Source of the DNA: an uncultured Dermabacter sp.
GTDB taxonomy: Bacteria > Actinomycetota > Actinomycetes > Actinomycetales > Dermabacteraceae
DNA: 64,000 nucleotides
Reading direction: 5' to 3'
Assembly (NCBI GenBank): GCA_947252755.1
Contig: CAMXWV010000008.1
Location: forward strand, 59,505-123,504
The notes under the pieces were generated by a model. It was not told where the DNA came from. It saw nothing but the letters and a program-made list of their open reading frames with translations, and searched no databases. Positions 26,290 to 35,704 of this stretch are shown piece after piece (position 1 is the first letter of the stretch; each line of letters opens with the position of its first letter). The position numbers and the translations under genes are program-made.

Positions 26290-26360
26290 CCGCCCCGGCG
26301 ATGACACTGGCCGGGCGATGGCCCTGGACGGGCGATGATGCCGAGTGAACTGCTGCGCGG

Positions 26361-29300
26361 TCAGGACCCCAGCGATTCGATGTAGCGCGCCACGTGCTGG
26401 GCGAAGTCCACATCGCCCCGGTTGATCGCCTGCTGGATCAGCGCCTGCTGGGCGTCCTTCGGCCAGAGCATGATCGAGTAGGAGAGCGTGTTGAACGATT
26501 CGCGCATCAGCTGATACCCGCGGTCCGTGTGGAGCCCGTGCAGGAACGCGATTCGCAGCAGCGCTTCCGCTTTCACCTCGGGCTGTTCGTATGCGTCGGC
26601 AAAGCGGATCATCAGCGCGGCCGCGTCCCGCACCACGTCCGGTTGACCGCTGGCCATGCCGGCCATGACCCGAGCCCGCAGCAGGTGCACATCCGTGGGC
26701 GCTGCCAGCGGCATATCCCCGAGCAGCTGCTCGCTGATGTGCAGGGCGACTTCGGGCAGCGTGGCTGCGGAGGCCTGCGCCAGCTCAACGAGGACTGTGC
26801 GCGCCATGGACGCCTCTGGATCGTCGAGCTCGTCGATCGCGGTGAGTGCTTCAGCCAGCTGCTGCGCGCCGGCGTCATCATCGCCCACCAGGATCCGCAG
26901 TGCCGCCCCCACCGCTAGCAGGCTCGCCTTCTCTGACGGGTCCGTGGTGAGGGCCAGTGCCGTGCGGGTGCGGTTGAGCGCGTCGAACGGATCGCCGATG
27001 CCCTGGTTCGCGATCAGCCGTCCGTATGCCACCACAACGTCCGGTTGGGCGCGGTCCTCATGCAGCAGCTCCAACAGCACCGCGAGATGTTCCGTGTGAT
27101 CCCGGGTGCGGCTGAGCGCGTGGGCGAGCGCCCGCAGCGGAGTGGAGCGCTGCAGATAGTCCCGCTCTGCCGCGGACAGGTGTGAGCGGTCGATGCCGGA
27201 GCGGTCCACGGCGATCAGGGCGAGCCGCGCATACCGCACAGCCTGCGCGGGCGGTGCCACACGGGAGGCCATCAGCCACAGCTGAGCCCGCTGATACGGG
27301 TGCTCAACCCGGTCCACAATCTGCTCCACGAGCGTGATGATGTCCGACGCGGGCGTGGTGAGGCGTGAGCGGACCATCAGCACGAACAGGCGGCCCATCA
27401 CTTCATTCGCGGCGGTGGACGCGTCGCGCAGGATCTCCAGCGCGTGATCCATCGGGTCCGCGATGATGTCAAACGGCTGCAGCACCAGCCGCATCGGATC
27501 GATCTGGTCCAGGCCTTCGCGCAGCGCATCCGGCAGCGGGTGGGATGAGCCGGTGAGCTTTGCGTTGACGATGATGCCGGCGATCACGGTGTCCCAGCGC
27601 AGCGGCCCGGGCCGGGGATCCACCGCCGGGGAAGGCACACCTTCGGCCTGGAGCGCATCGATATCACTGCCGCCCACCTGCGGCCGCACCTGCTGCGCAA
27701 GCTCGCGCTGGATCCGGTCAGCAAGCTCAGGCAGTTCATCCAACGGTGTGGTGTCCGCGGCGTCCAGCAGTTCGTTCGCCTCCTGGGTCCACCCCACGTA
27801 TGGCACATCATCGGGGGTGAGCAGCCCCGGTGTGGTGGGCAGCTGCAGCCACTGCGCGAGGATCGCCCCCGCGCTTGGCGCCACCGCCAGCAGGCATTCC
27901 AGCCGCCAGATCGGACTCTGCGCCTCCAGCAGCTCCGCGAACGGGTCGAACACCGGCGCTGGAACGCCGGCGCTTACCTGATCGGCAGGGCTGCGGTCAG
28001 CGTTGATGCGACCGTTGAGCGCTGCATCCGCACGGTCCCGCCACAGCTGCTGCCCGAAGCGACGTTGCTTCAGCACGAACTCGTCATGGCCCAGCTCGTC
28101 ATGCGCGGCCAGGAACTGTTCGAACAGCTCATCCCAATCCTCAGTGCCTTCATGCTGCAGCAGCACCATCAGTGCCTGCGCCTTCTGCGCGGGGCCCGAC
28201 GCATTCGCTGCGGCGATCCGCGCCGGGTGATCCGCCCGGTTCGGATCGTCCATGCCACGCGCAATATAGGCGAGCTCTTTGGCCAGCTGCAGCTGGTCCA
28301 CGGCGCCCTCACGCTCCGGCTCCGTCAGCACTTCGGTGCCGCCCAGGTCCAGCATCCAGCGTTCGGTGAGGTTCTGTTCGGCGCGGGTGAGCGCGTCGGC
28401 AGCGGCCGTGTTCCCATTGCGCTGATCGAACTGATCCGCAAGCTCAGCCGCCCGGGCCCGGGCGTTCACCGCGAAATCGCTGACGGTCTGCGTGCCGCCG
28501 CCCTCGGCCGGCAGCTCCAGCTCCCCGTGCCCCTCCAGCTCCAGGATCCGCGCCACCCGCAGCAGCGTGGTGAGGGAATGCAGGGTGCTCGCCGGGGTCA
28601 CACCGGAATGCCACAGGTTCGGCAGGTGTCGGGTGAGCAGCGTGTACGCGTGGCCGGGGTTGCCGGTCTGCGCGAAGAACAGCATGTGCATCGCCTGCAG
28701 CGACAGGTGCACCGGCATGCTCATGATCCGCGGATAGGACTCCTCCTGCAGCTGCGCCGCCCGCTCCACCTGACCGTCCCGGCACAGGTCAATGAGAGTC
28801 TCCGAGATGATCGCCTCAGGCTCCTCCCCGCACAGGTCATGAGAGTTCAGCAGATCATCCAGGGCATCCAGCGCTTCCCGGGTGCGGCCCTGCATGAAGC
28901 GGATCGACACGGTGGACGCACGGGTGCACGCATCACAGTGGGAGTACGCGTCGGCCGGAGTATTTCGGATGGAAGCGAACGCGCTCTCGATCCCCTCACG
29001 GTCACCCAGCTCCATCGCCAGCTGCAGACGCGCCCACAGCACCCCCGCCTGGCCGGCGCCTTCACGACGGTAGGCAGCCTCCATCATGGCAAGCGAGGTG
29101 CGGATCTGCTGCAGAGAGTACTGCGGGCGGGCAAGCAAGCTCCCAATCAGCCACTTGTACCACCACAGCAGATCCACTTCGGGATGCTCAGGCAGCGGCC
29201 GCGCCGGAAACCGCGCGGGATCCTGGTCATTGGTGAACGCGCACCACAGGAACAGGGACAGCTGGGCGTCCATGTCCGACACGTCCCGGGCGATCCCCAC

Positions 29301-29447
29301 CAGTCGCATCCGCACGTCATAGAGCGCGCGGGCATCCCCGCTGTCCTCCGCCAGACGCTCAGCCTGCTTGCCGATCGACCAGCGCTCAGCGCTGCCGAGG
29401 TGCTCCTCGTCGAATCGGCGCAGCAGGCTCTCCAGCGTGTCCGTCAT
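26361..29447 (-). CDS. Large helical-repeat (TPR-like) protein in the Hsp90-NadE operon
   Basis: 1028 aa from the ATG at 29447, which overlaps the nadE stop (ATGA). No signal peptide or TM segment. The sequence is Leu/Ala/Glu/Arg-rich and predicted almost entirely helical, with many 30-40-residue units of TPR-like composition (for example DAYSHCDACTRASTVSIRFM, MQGRTREALDALDDLL, and IRFADAYEQPEVKAEALLRI near the end). A CDAC pair is the only Cys-x-x-Cys seen. I recognise no enzymatic domain. Being third in an operon after an Hsp90 and NAD synthetase it may be a scaffold or co-chaperone, but that is inference. Confidence 0.75.
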   Translation of the reverse strand: MTDTLESLLRRFDEEHLGSAERWSIGKQAERLAEDSGDARALYDVRMRLVGIARDVSDMDAQLSLFLWCAFTNDQDPARFPARPLPEHPEVDLLWWYKWLIGSLLARPQYSLQQIRTSLAMMEAAYRREGAGQAGVLWARLQLAMELGDREGIESAFASIRNTPADAYSHCDACTRASTVSIRFMQGRTREALDALDDLLNSHDLCGEEPEAIISETLIDLCRDGQVERAAQLQEESYPRIMSMPVHLSLQAMHMLFFAQTGNPGHAYTLLTRHLPNLWHSGVTPASTLHSLTTLLRVARILELEGHGELELPAEGGGTQTVSDFAVNARARAAELADQFDQRNGNTAAADALTRAEQNLTERWMLDLGGTEVLTEPEREGAVDQLQLAKELAYIARGMDDPNRADHPARIAAANASGPAQKAQALMVLLQHEGTEDWDELFEQFLAAHDELGHDEFVLKQRRFGQQLWRDRADAALNGRINADRSPADQVSAGVPAPVFDPFAELLEAQSPIWRLECLLAVAPSAGAILAQWLQLPTTPGLLTPDDVPYVGWTQEANELLDAADTTPLDELPELADRIQRELAQQVRPQVGGSDIDALQAEGVPSPAVDPRPGPLRWDTVIAGIIVNAKLTGSSHPLPDALREGLDQIDPMRLVLQPFDIIADPMDHALEILRDASTAANEVMGRLFVLMVRSRLTTPASDIITLVEQIVDRVEHPYQRAQLWLMASRVAPPAQAVRYARLALIAVDRSGIDRSHLSAAERDYLQRSTPLRALAHALSRTRDHTEHLAVLLELLHEDRAQPDVVVAYGRLIANQGIGDPFDALNRTRTALALTTDPSEKASLLAVGAALRILVGDDDAGAQQLAEALTAIDELDDPEASMARTVLVELAQASAATLPEVALHISEQLLGDMPLAAPTDVHLLRARVMAGMASGQPDVVRDAAALMIRFADAYEQPEVKAEALLRIAFLHGLHTDRGYQLMRESFNTLSYSIMLWPKDAQQALIQQAINRGDVDFAQHVARYIESLGS

Positions 29448-30283
29448 CGCGCTGCGGTGCCGCCCTTCCACCAGGTGTCCAGCGGCGTGGCAGGAGTGGT
29501 CCGCTTATGGCGGGAGGCCAGGTACTTCTGTTCGATCAGCTCAGCGGCGGCATCCTGGATCCGGTCCCCCTCGAGGTAGTTGTCGATCTCCTCGTAACTG
29601 ATGCCCAGCTCAGACTCGTCCGTGCGGCCGGGTGAGCCATCCAGCAGATCCGCGGTGGGCACCTTCTTCCACAGGGACGCGGGTGCTCCCAGGTGCTGCA
29701 GCAGCTGCCGGTTCTGCGACTTGTTCAGACCCCACAGCGGCAGCAGGTCCGCGCCGCCGTCCCCGAACTTCGTGAAGAAGCCCACCGTGGATTCGGCGGC
29801 GTGATCAGTGCCGATCACCAGCAGGCCCTGCTCCCCGGCGATCGCGTACTGGGCGATCATGCGCAGCCGAGCTTTCACATTCCCGTGGTTGAAATCCCCG
29901 ATCGAGTGGCCCATCGCGGTCTCAAAGCTCGCCTTGAACGCGTCAGCAGTCGGCTGGATATTGATGGTGCGCTCAGTCTTTGCGCTCACAAAGTCCATGG
30001 CCGCCTGGGCGTCCGCCTCGTCGAATTGCTCTCCGTGCGGTAGGCGCACGGCCACGAAGTCCGCGGTGATGCCCTCTTCGGCAAGGGAGTCCACCGCCAT
30101 CTGCGCCAGCCGGCCCGCAAGGGTGGAATCCAGGCCGCCGGAGATGCCGAGCACAAAGCCCTTCGCACCGGACGCTTTCAGGTAGTCCTTGAGGAACTGG
30201 ACGCGACGGCGCACTTCAACGGCCGGGTCGATCGCGGGCTTCACGCCCATCTCTTCGATGATCTGATGCTGCAGTGGTCTCAT
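29444..30283 (-). CDS. nadE: Ammonia-dependent NAD+ synthetase
   Basis: 279 aa, typical for the ammonia-using form (no glutaminase domain). The PP-loop motif is SGGLDSTLAG near residue 48. Other family blocks are RLPHGEQFDE, NVKARLRMIAQYAIA, GTDHAAESTVGFFTKFGDG and KVPTADLLDG, in order. It converts deamido-NAD to NAD with ATP and ammonia in the cytoplasm. The start lies 9 bp after the hsp90 stop, and the stop overlaps the next start. Confidence 0.95.
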   Translation of the reverse strand: MRPLQHQIIEEMGVKPAIDPAVEVRRRVQFLKDYLKASGAKGFVLGISGGLDSTLAGRLAQMAVDSLAEEGITADFVAVRLPHGEQFDEADAQAAMDFVSAKTERTINIQPTADAFKASFETAMGHSIGDFNHGNVKARLRMIAQYAIAGEQGLLVIGTDHAAESTVGFFTKFGDGGADLLPLWGLNKSQNRQLLQHLGAPASLWKKVPTADLLDGSPGRTDESELGISYEEIDNYLEGDRIQDAAAELIEQKYLASRHKRTTPATPLDTWWKGGTAAR

Positions 30284-30292
30284 GGTCGAAGC

Positions 30293-32329
30293 CTAATCGT
30301 CTCGTTCCAGGAAGTCCGCCACGGAGATGTCCGCGCGCATGAGGTTGGTGGAGAGCATCACCATGTCCGCGAGCGCATCGTTCAGCGCGGCCCGGTCGGC
30401 GCGGCGCAGCGGATTATGCCCGGCCAGCATCGCCTGCACATACAGCAGCCGGATCGTCCGCGTCACCACAAGCTCATCATCGCTTGCGGCAAGGGAACGC
30501 ACCAGGCTGGAGCGCCAGTTCAGGGCGAGGGTGCCGGCGTCTTCGCCCAGTGACTCATCCTTTCCGTCCGGGTGGGCGGCGCTCATATCCCGCATGAGGT
30601 CTCCCCAGAACCCGTCGGTGCTCTCCTCCAGGCTGCGCAGTTCAATGGACCGCAGAATCTCCGGATCCACCACGTACAGGGCGGGCAGATCAGCGGGGTT
30701 GAATGCGCGCACTTCAGGGGTGCAGTCCAGGTCCTGCAGCGCGCTTGCGGCCAGGCGCTCCAGCTGCGCGGCACGCTTCTCATCCGGCTGCGGCACGGGC
30801 GCCAGGTCAGCGATCACGTCCCGCACCTGGATCTGCCGCACCTCCGCGTGGGGGAACACCTCGGGGATCATCGGCATCAGGTCCGCTTCGTACACGTACC
30901 CGGCGTTGAGGATGGGCCGTTCAGCGCCGGCCACACCCGCGATCTGCCGGAACTCGGCGATCGTCTCCGTGAACTGAACGGTGGGGCTGAGCTGCACGAA
31001 CTCGGACAGCAGCATCCGTCCAGCGCTGGTTTCGAACGTCAGGTGCGGCAAGATGATCTTGGCGAGCTCCCGGTCATGCTGGGCAAGGGAGCGCAGCGGC
31101 AGATCATGCACGGCCAGGAACCGCATCAGACCGATCCGGTCCGTGTCCGCAAGCTCCACCACCCACTGGCGGATCGTGTGCGCGATCTGCTGCTTTGTGG
31201 TGCTGAGCGCGGCGTCCGCCACGAATCCTTCACGGGACGCGGTGGGGGTCATCCCGGTGGTGTCCAGCACCACCCGCACGAAGAACGCCCAGTCCGGCAG
31301 CAGATCGGGCACGCTGTCGCTCACCAGCAGCCCGCCCAGGTAGGCGCGCGTGGCCTGGCGGGCGCCAGGACTGGGCGGTGCGGGCAGCACGAACGCGGTG
31401 CCGCGAGTGCCGGTGGCGGGGATATTGAGCGGGATCGCGGCGAGCGGTTCAGCGCCGATCAGCTCAGTCCCATAGTGGAGCAGCCGGGCGAGCTCATCAC
31501 GGCGGGTGAACGCGGTGAGATCGTCGATCTCATCCGCTACGGGACTGACCTGGCCGGTGAGGCCGCCTGCAATGCCGCGGGTGAAGAACTCGTCGCGGTT
31601 CACGATCCGGTCCGTTCCGCGTGGCCCGTCCACGATTACGCGCACCGGCAGGAACTCCGCGAACCGCACCGCCAGGTCCCACACCTGCGCATAGGTGGTG
31701 AGGTCCCGTTCGCTCTCACGCGGGGTGAGGCGTACCGTGGTGCCAACGGGAAGCGGGTCCGCATCGTCGAGCGTGCGCACGGTGAAGGTGCCGTTGGAGC
31801 GGCCGACCCACCGGGACGGGGCGCCGCCGCCGGCGGGCCGGGTGTCCACAACGATCTCATCGGACACCATGAAGCAGGACAGCAGCCCGATGCCGAACTG
31901 GCCCAGGCGATCCGACCGGGGCAGGTCCAGAACATCCCGCTTCGAGGACTGGCCCACGGTGGCAAGCAGCTGCGCCATCTCCTCCTGCTCCATGCCGATG
32001 CCGTTGTCATGCACGGTGAGCTCACTCTGCTCCGGCCCGGTGGGAATGATGGTGATGACCCCGTCCTCAGCGGAGAAGCCGCCGGACTCTGCTTGGGCGG
32101 ACTCGGCGTGAGCGGACTCGGCGTGGGCGGACTCGGCCTGGGCGGGCGCTATCTGGGCGGACTCGGCGCGGGCGCTGATGGCGTCCCGGCCGTTCTGGAT
32201 GAGCTCGCGCAGGTACACGCTGGGATGGGAGTAGATATTGGTGCTGAGCAGCTCCACCACGGCGCGGAGGTTCACCTGGAACGGGTGTGCGTGGCGATCG
32301 GAGGTCATAGTGAGGAGTCTACGGTTCAC
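30293..32329 (-). CDS. htpG: HSP90-family chaperone (HtpG-like)
   Basis: 678 aa from GTG at 32329, which has AGGAG nine bases upstream; ATG at 32308 is the alternative. The GHKL ATPase domain shows RELIQNGRDA with catalytic E42 and Mg-binding N46, then DNGIGM and the G-rich lid QFGIGLLS. Compared with E. coli HtpG (NASDA) the motif is NGRDA, typical of the actinobacterial Hsp90 branch. Residues about 53-82 are a tandem insert of AESAH/AESAQ units, encoded by 15-bp DNA repeats near 32085-32175. The C-terminus ends FLERDD. An ATP-dependent chaperone; first gene of the hsp90-nadE-helical protein operon. Confidence 0.9.
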   Translation of the reverse strand: MNRRLLTMTSDRHAHPFQVNLRAVVELLSTNIYSHPSVYLRELIQNGRDAISARAESAQIAPAQAESAHAESAHAESAQAESGGFSAEDGVITIIPTGPEQSELTVHDNGIGMEQEEMAQLLATVGQSSKRDVLDLPRSDRLGQFGIGLLSCFMVSDEIVVDTRPAGGGAPSRWVGRSNGTFTVRTLDDADPLPVGTTVRLTPRESERDLTTYAQVWDLAVRFAEFLPVRVIVDGPRGTDRIVNRDEFFTRGIAGGLTGQVSPVADEIDDLTAFTRRDELARLLHYGTELIGAEPLAAIPLNIPATGTRGTAFVLPAPPSPGARQATRAYLGGLLVSDSVPDLLPDWAFFVRVVLDTTGMTPTASREGFVADAALSTTKQQIAHTIRQWVVELADTDRIGLMRFLAVHDLPLRSLAQHDRELAKIILPHLTFETSAGRMLLSEFVQLSPTVQFTETIAEFRQIAGVAGAERPILNAGYVYEADLMPMIPEVFPHAEVRQIQVRDVIADLAPVPQPDEKRAAQLERLAASALQDLDCTPEVRAFNPADLPALYVVDPEILRSIELRSLEESTDGFWGDLMRDMSAAHPDGKDESLGEDAGTLALNWRSSLVRSLAASDDELVVTRTIRLLYVQAMLAGHNPLRRADRAALNDALADMVMLSTNLMRADISVADFLERDD

Positions 32330-32511
32330 GGGTGAGCTCTCCTTTCGTGCGCCAACAGCGCGGCTGCGGCAGCCGCTGTTTCAGGATCGGTGACGGCAGT
32401 CCAGCACCGCCGCGAGCAGTCAGTCTCGCAGCGCTGAGCGACATTTAAAGCTCCGCGGGCGGGTTACCGTAGCGAGAACGGTGTTCCCCGCTTCGCAAGG
32501 AGTCTTTTCGC

Positions 32512-33174
32512 ATGGTCCCTGCCCAGGACGCCAGCACCCCGCGGTGGAGCACCGTCCTGTTTGATCTTGACGGCACCCTGATCAACTCCATTCCGCTGAT
32601 CATCGAGTCCTTCCAGCACACGTTTGATCACTTCATGGATGCGTCTCCGCCGGTGGATGAGATCCGCTCCTGGATCGGCCTCACCCTGGAGGACACGTTC
32701 GCCCCGTTCGCGGAAGCGCACACCCAGGAATGGGTGCAGGTGTACCGGAGGTATAACCGAGCACTGCACGATGAGCGGGTGAGCGCGTTCACCGGTATGC
32801 CAGAACTGGTGAATGACCTGCTCAGCGCTGGCTGCGTGGCCGGTGTGGTCACCGCGAAGTACCCCGATCTTGCCCAGCGCGGCCTTGTTCTCACCGGGTT
32901 TCCCACGCTGGATCCGCTCATCGGCAACGGGGATGTGCTGAGGAACAAACCTGCGCCCGATCCGATCCTCAAAGCGATGGAGCTGGCAAAGGCGGCGCCG
33001 CACACCACGGTCTACATCGGTGATGCCGGCACGGACATCCTGGCCGGGCAGGCCGCCGGAGTGGACACGATCGGCGTGACCTGGGGCGCAGGGGAACGCG
33101 CCCAGCTCGACTCGGCCGCACCCACACAGATCGCCACGAGCGTGACAGAGCTGCGGGCGCTGCTACTCACCTGA
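32512..33174 (+). CDS. HAD-superfamily hydrolase (phosphoglycolate phosphatase-like)
   Basis: 220 aa. HAD motif I is LFDLDGTLINS (nucleophile D near residue 19), followed by a helical cap domain and motif II in AGVVTAKYPD. A Lys before RNKPAPDP provides motif III, and the acidic motif IV is YIGDAGTDI. It probably removes phosphate from a small metabolite; the substrate cannot be assigned. AAGGAG precedes the ATG at slightly long spacing. Divergent from the hsp90 operon. Confidence 0.88.
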   Translation: MVPAQDASTPRWSTVLFDLDGTLINSIPLIIESFQHTFDHFMDASPPVDEIRSWIGLTLEDTFAPFAEAHTQEWVQVYRRYNRALHDERVSAFTGMPELVNDLLSAGCVAGVVTAKYPDLAQRGLVLTGFPTLDPLIGNGDVLRNKPAPDPILKAMELAKAAPHTTVYIGDAGTDILAGQAAGVDTIGVTWGAGERAQLDSAAPTQIATSVTELRALLLT

Positions 33175-33196
33175 CAGCGTGCCTTAAGCTGTCCTT

Positions 33197-34081
33197 ATGC
33201 CCACCGAGAGCACTGCCCGACCCAGCGCCGGCTCCATCATCGCGGCCGCGCTTGTGTTGATCTACCTGGCAAGCCTGGTGCTGACCGCATTCACCTCACC
33301 GGACGGGCTGCAGGTGTCCGCTGATCCGGACGCCGCGCGGATGCCGCTGTGGGCTGTTCTGCTGCCGTCGGCGGCAGGCATCATCCTCACCGCCCTGCTG
33401 CCCGCCCGCGCCTATAACCAGCCCGCCTTTCCCGATGAGCCGGGTCGCCTGCGCCTCACCACGGTGCTGCTGCTTGCGCTCGCGGTGCTGTATCCGCTGC
33501 TGTCACGACTGCTGCCGCTCATCCCGGAGGATGTGATCCTCCTGAAGTTCGTCATGCTGCTGGTGATCCCGGGTATCCTGGTGCTGGTGCTGCGCCGCGC
33601 AGTGGTGATCGAACGGACTGACGGCGCCTGGCGCTGGTGGGCGCCCGGCATCGTGATCCTGGTGTGGTTTGCACTCAGCCAGCTAGCGCCGTGGAACCCG
33701 CCGTTCGACGCATCCGGCATCGACCGCACCTACCTGATCATGGCGGCCATCGCCACCGCCATCACCGCGGGCATCGGCGAAGAGCTGTTCTTCCGCCGCT
33801 GGCTGCAGACCCGCCTTGAAGCGCTCATCACACCGGCGGCGGGACTCGGCCTGGCCTCGCTGCTGTTTGCGCTCATGCATTTCTCCACCCACTCCTCGAG
33901 CGGCGCTGGCGAGTACGGCTCCTGGCAGGTTCTGATTGACGCAGCCCGCATGATCGTGGTGCAGGGAACCTTCGGTGTGATGTTGGGCCTGATGTGGCTG
34001 CGCTACCGCAACCTGCTGGCGATCATCCTGGTGCACCTGCTGGTCAACGGATGGGGAGTGCTCGTAGCGCTCGTAGCCTGA
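33197..34081 (+). CDS. CPBP-family intramembrane metalloprotease
   Basis: 294 aa with about 8 hydrophobic segments. Family motifs are present in order: EELFFRR (EExxxR) near residue 198, FALMHFSTH (FxxxH) near 225, and LVHLLVNGWG (HxxxN) near 283. These are the catalytic Glu/His residues of Abi/CPBP (Rce1-like) proteases, which cleave membrane-embedded substrates and in some bacteria modify bacteriocins. The gene starts 22 bp after the HAD gene, so they may share a transcript. The substrate is unknown. Confidence 0.87.
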   Translation: MPTESTARPSAGSIIAAALVLIYLASLVLTAFTSPDGLQVSADPDAARMPLWAVLLPSAAGIILTALLPARAYNQPAFPDEPGRLRLTTVLLLALAVLYPLLSRLLPLIPEDVILLKFVMLLVIPGILVLVLRRAVVIERTDGAWRWWAPGIVILVWFALSQLAPWNPPFDASGIDRTYLIMAAIATAITAGIGEELFFRRWLQTRLEALITPAAGLGLASLLFALMHFSTHSSSGAGEYGSWQVLIDAARMIVVQGTFGVMLGLMWLRYRNLLAIILVHLLVNGWGVLVALVA

Positions 34082-34229
34082 GAATCGGCGCGCGGGCGTT
34101 CCGAGACCAGCGCGGGCGTTTCGTATGCAGAAATGGTCCCTCGCCATCGAGGTTGGTGGGGGTATTCTCGGGGCCGACGCAAGAGCGATGTCATCAACGC
34201 ACCGCCGTCACTATGAAGGAGAACAGCAC

Positions 34230-35573
34230 ATGGTGAAGTCCAGCCTCCAGGCCACAATGGACCAGGTCATCAAGCGAAACGCTGGTGAACCAGAATTCCA
34301 CCAGGCTGTCCACGAGATCTTCGAGTCCCTCGAAGTGCTGGAGAACCGCCACCCCGAATACCAGGCCGCGTCGATCCTGGAGCGCCTGTGCGAACCCGAG
34401 CGGCAGATCATCTTCCGCGTGCCGTGGGTGGATGACAACAACCGCGTGCACGTGAACCGCGCCTTCCGCGTGGAGTTCAACTCCGCGCTCGGCCCGTACA
34501 AGGGCGGCCTGCGCTTCCATAAGTCCGTGAACCTGGGCATCATCAAGTTCCTGGGCTTCGAGCAGATCTTCAAGAACGCGCTCACCGGGTTGCCCATCGG
34601 CGGCGGCAAGGGTGGTTCGGACTTCGACCCCCACGGCCGGTCTGAGGCGGAGATCATGCGCTTCTGCCAGTCCCTGATGACCGAGCTGCACCGCCACATC
34701 GGCGAATACACGGATGTTCCCGCGGGTGACATCGGTGTGGGCGGCCGTGAAATCGGCTACCTCTTCGGCCAGTACAAGCGCCTCACCAACCGCTACGAAT
34801 CCGGGGCTCTCACCGGCAAGGGCCTGGGATGGGGCGGCTCCCTGGTGCGCACGGAGGCAACCGGCTACGGCTCCGCAATCTTCGCTGACGAAATGCTGAA
34901 AGCCAAAGGTGAGTCCTTTGACGGCAAGCGCGTGCTCGTCTCCGGCTCCGGCAACGTGGCCATCTACTCCATTGAGAAGGTGCACGAGCTCGGCGGCACT
35001 GTCATCACCGCCTCGGACTCCTCCGGTTTCGTGGTGGACGAGGACGGCATCGACCTTGAGCTGTTGAAGCAGATCAAAGAAGTGGAGCGCGGCCGCATCA
35101 GCGAGTATGCCGAGCGCCGCGGTGGCAAGGCCCGGTTCTCCTCAACCGGCAAGGTGTGGGATGTGCCGGCTGAGGTGGCGCTGCCGTCTGCCACCCAGAA
35201 TGAACTCGATGCGAACGACGCGAAAAAGCTTGTGGAGAACGGCCTCATCGCGCTGTCCGAAGGTGCGAACATGCCCTGCACCGCTGACGCCACGCACCTG
35301 TTCCGTGACGCGGGTGTGCTCTACGGTCCGGGCAAGGCCGCGAACGCGGGCGGTGTGGCCACCTCCGCACTGGAGATGCAGCAGAACGCAGCCCGCGACT
35401 CCTGGACGTTCGAGTACACCGAAGAGCGCCTCACCGAGATCATGCGACGCATCCACCAGGACTGCCTGGAAACCGCTGACCAATACGGCCACCCCGGTGA
35501 CTACGTGATCGGCGCCAACGTGGCCGGCTTCAAACGCGTTGCTGACGCCATGCTCGCCTTCGGCGTGATCTGA
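34230..35573 (+). CDS. gdhA: NADP-specific glutamate dehydrogenase
   Basis: 447 aa, exactly the length of E. coli GdhA. The ATG at 34230 follows AAGGAG at 8 bp; the longer open frame from 34125 is not needed. Signatures: GPYKGGLRFHKSVN with the substrate-binding Lys, PIGGGKGGSDFDP with the catalytic Lys, the nucleotide-binding GSGNVA, and NAGGVATSALEM. It makes glutamate from 2-oxoglutarate and ammonia using NADPH. It is a single-gene unit followed by a strong terminator. Confidence 0.97.
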   Translation: MVKSSLQATMDQVIKRNAGEPEFHQAVHEIFESLEVLENRHPEYQAASILERLCEPERQIIFRVPWVDDNNRVHVNRAFRVEFNSALGPYKGGLRFHKSVNLGIIKFLGFEQIFKNALTGLPIGGGKGGSDFDPHGRSEAEIMRFCQSLMTELHRHIGEYTDVPAGDIGVGGREIGYLFGQYKRLTNRYESGALTGKGLGWGGSLVRTEATGYGSAIFADEMLKAKGESFDGKRVLVSGSGNVAIYSIEKVHELGGTVITASDSSGFVVDEDGIDLELLKQIKEVERGRISEYAERRGGKARFSSTGKVWDVPAEVALPSATQNELDANDAKKLVENGLIALSEGANMPCTADATHLFRDAGVLYGPGKAANAGGVATSALEMQQNAARDSWTFEYTEERLTEIMRRIHQDCLETADQYGHPGDYVIGANVAGFKRVADAMLAFGVI

Positions 35574-35606
35574 GGCGCCGCCACAGCAGCCTCGTTAGAA
35601 CCGATC

Positions 35607-35640
35607 TGCGCCCCTGCCGGAGCTTTCCGGCGGGGGCGCA
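35607..35640 (+). terminator. Terminator after gdhA
   Basis: A 15-bp stem with one G-U pair (TGCGCCCCTGCCGGA with TCCGGCGGGGGCGCA) and loop GCTT. No long T-tract, which is common in high-GC genomes. Confidence 0.75.
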
Positions 35641-35669
35641 TGCGTGTGCGGATACCCACACCCCCGAGG

Positions 35670-35684
35670 TGAGAACTGTTCTCA
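35670..35684. promoter_or_regulatory. Zur-type operator upstream of the AztD-like gene
   Basis: TGAGAACTGTTCTCA, a perfect 7-1-7 palindrome with the same geometry as the actinobacterial Zur box (TGAAAATGATTTTCA-like). It overlaps the -35 area of a promoter whose -10 is TACGCT (35693-35698), so binding would block transcription. Confidence 0.7.
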
Positions 35685-35692
35685 TTTAGTGC

Positions 35693-35698
35693 TACGCT
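35693..35698 (+). promoter_or_regulatory. -10 element of a probably leaderless promoter
   Basis: TACGCT ends only 6 bp before the ATG at 35705, so transcription would start at or next to the start codon. No ribosome-binding site is present upstream, in keeping with a leaderless mRNA. Confidence 0.55.
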
Positions 35699-35704
35699 CG
35701 ACAC

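Noticed and set aside
28065..29579. 504-codon plus-strand frame opposite the large helical protein
   Set aside because: Shadow; composition and lack of a ribosome site argue against it. The minus-strand frame is coupled to nadE by an ATGA overlap.
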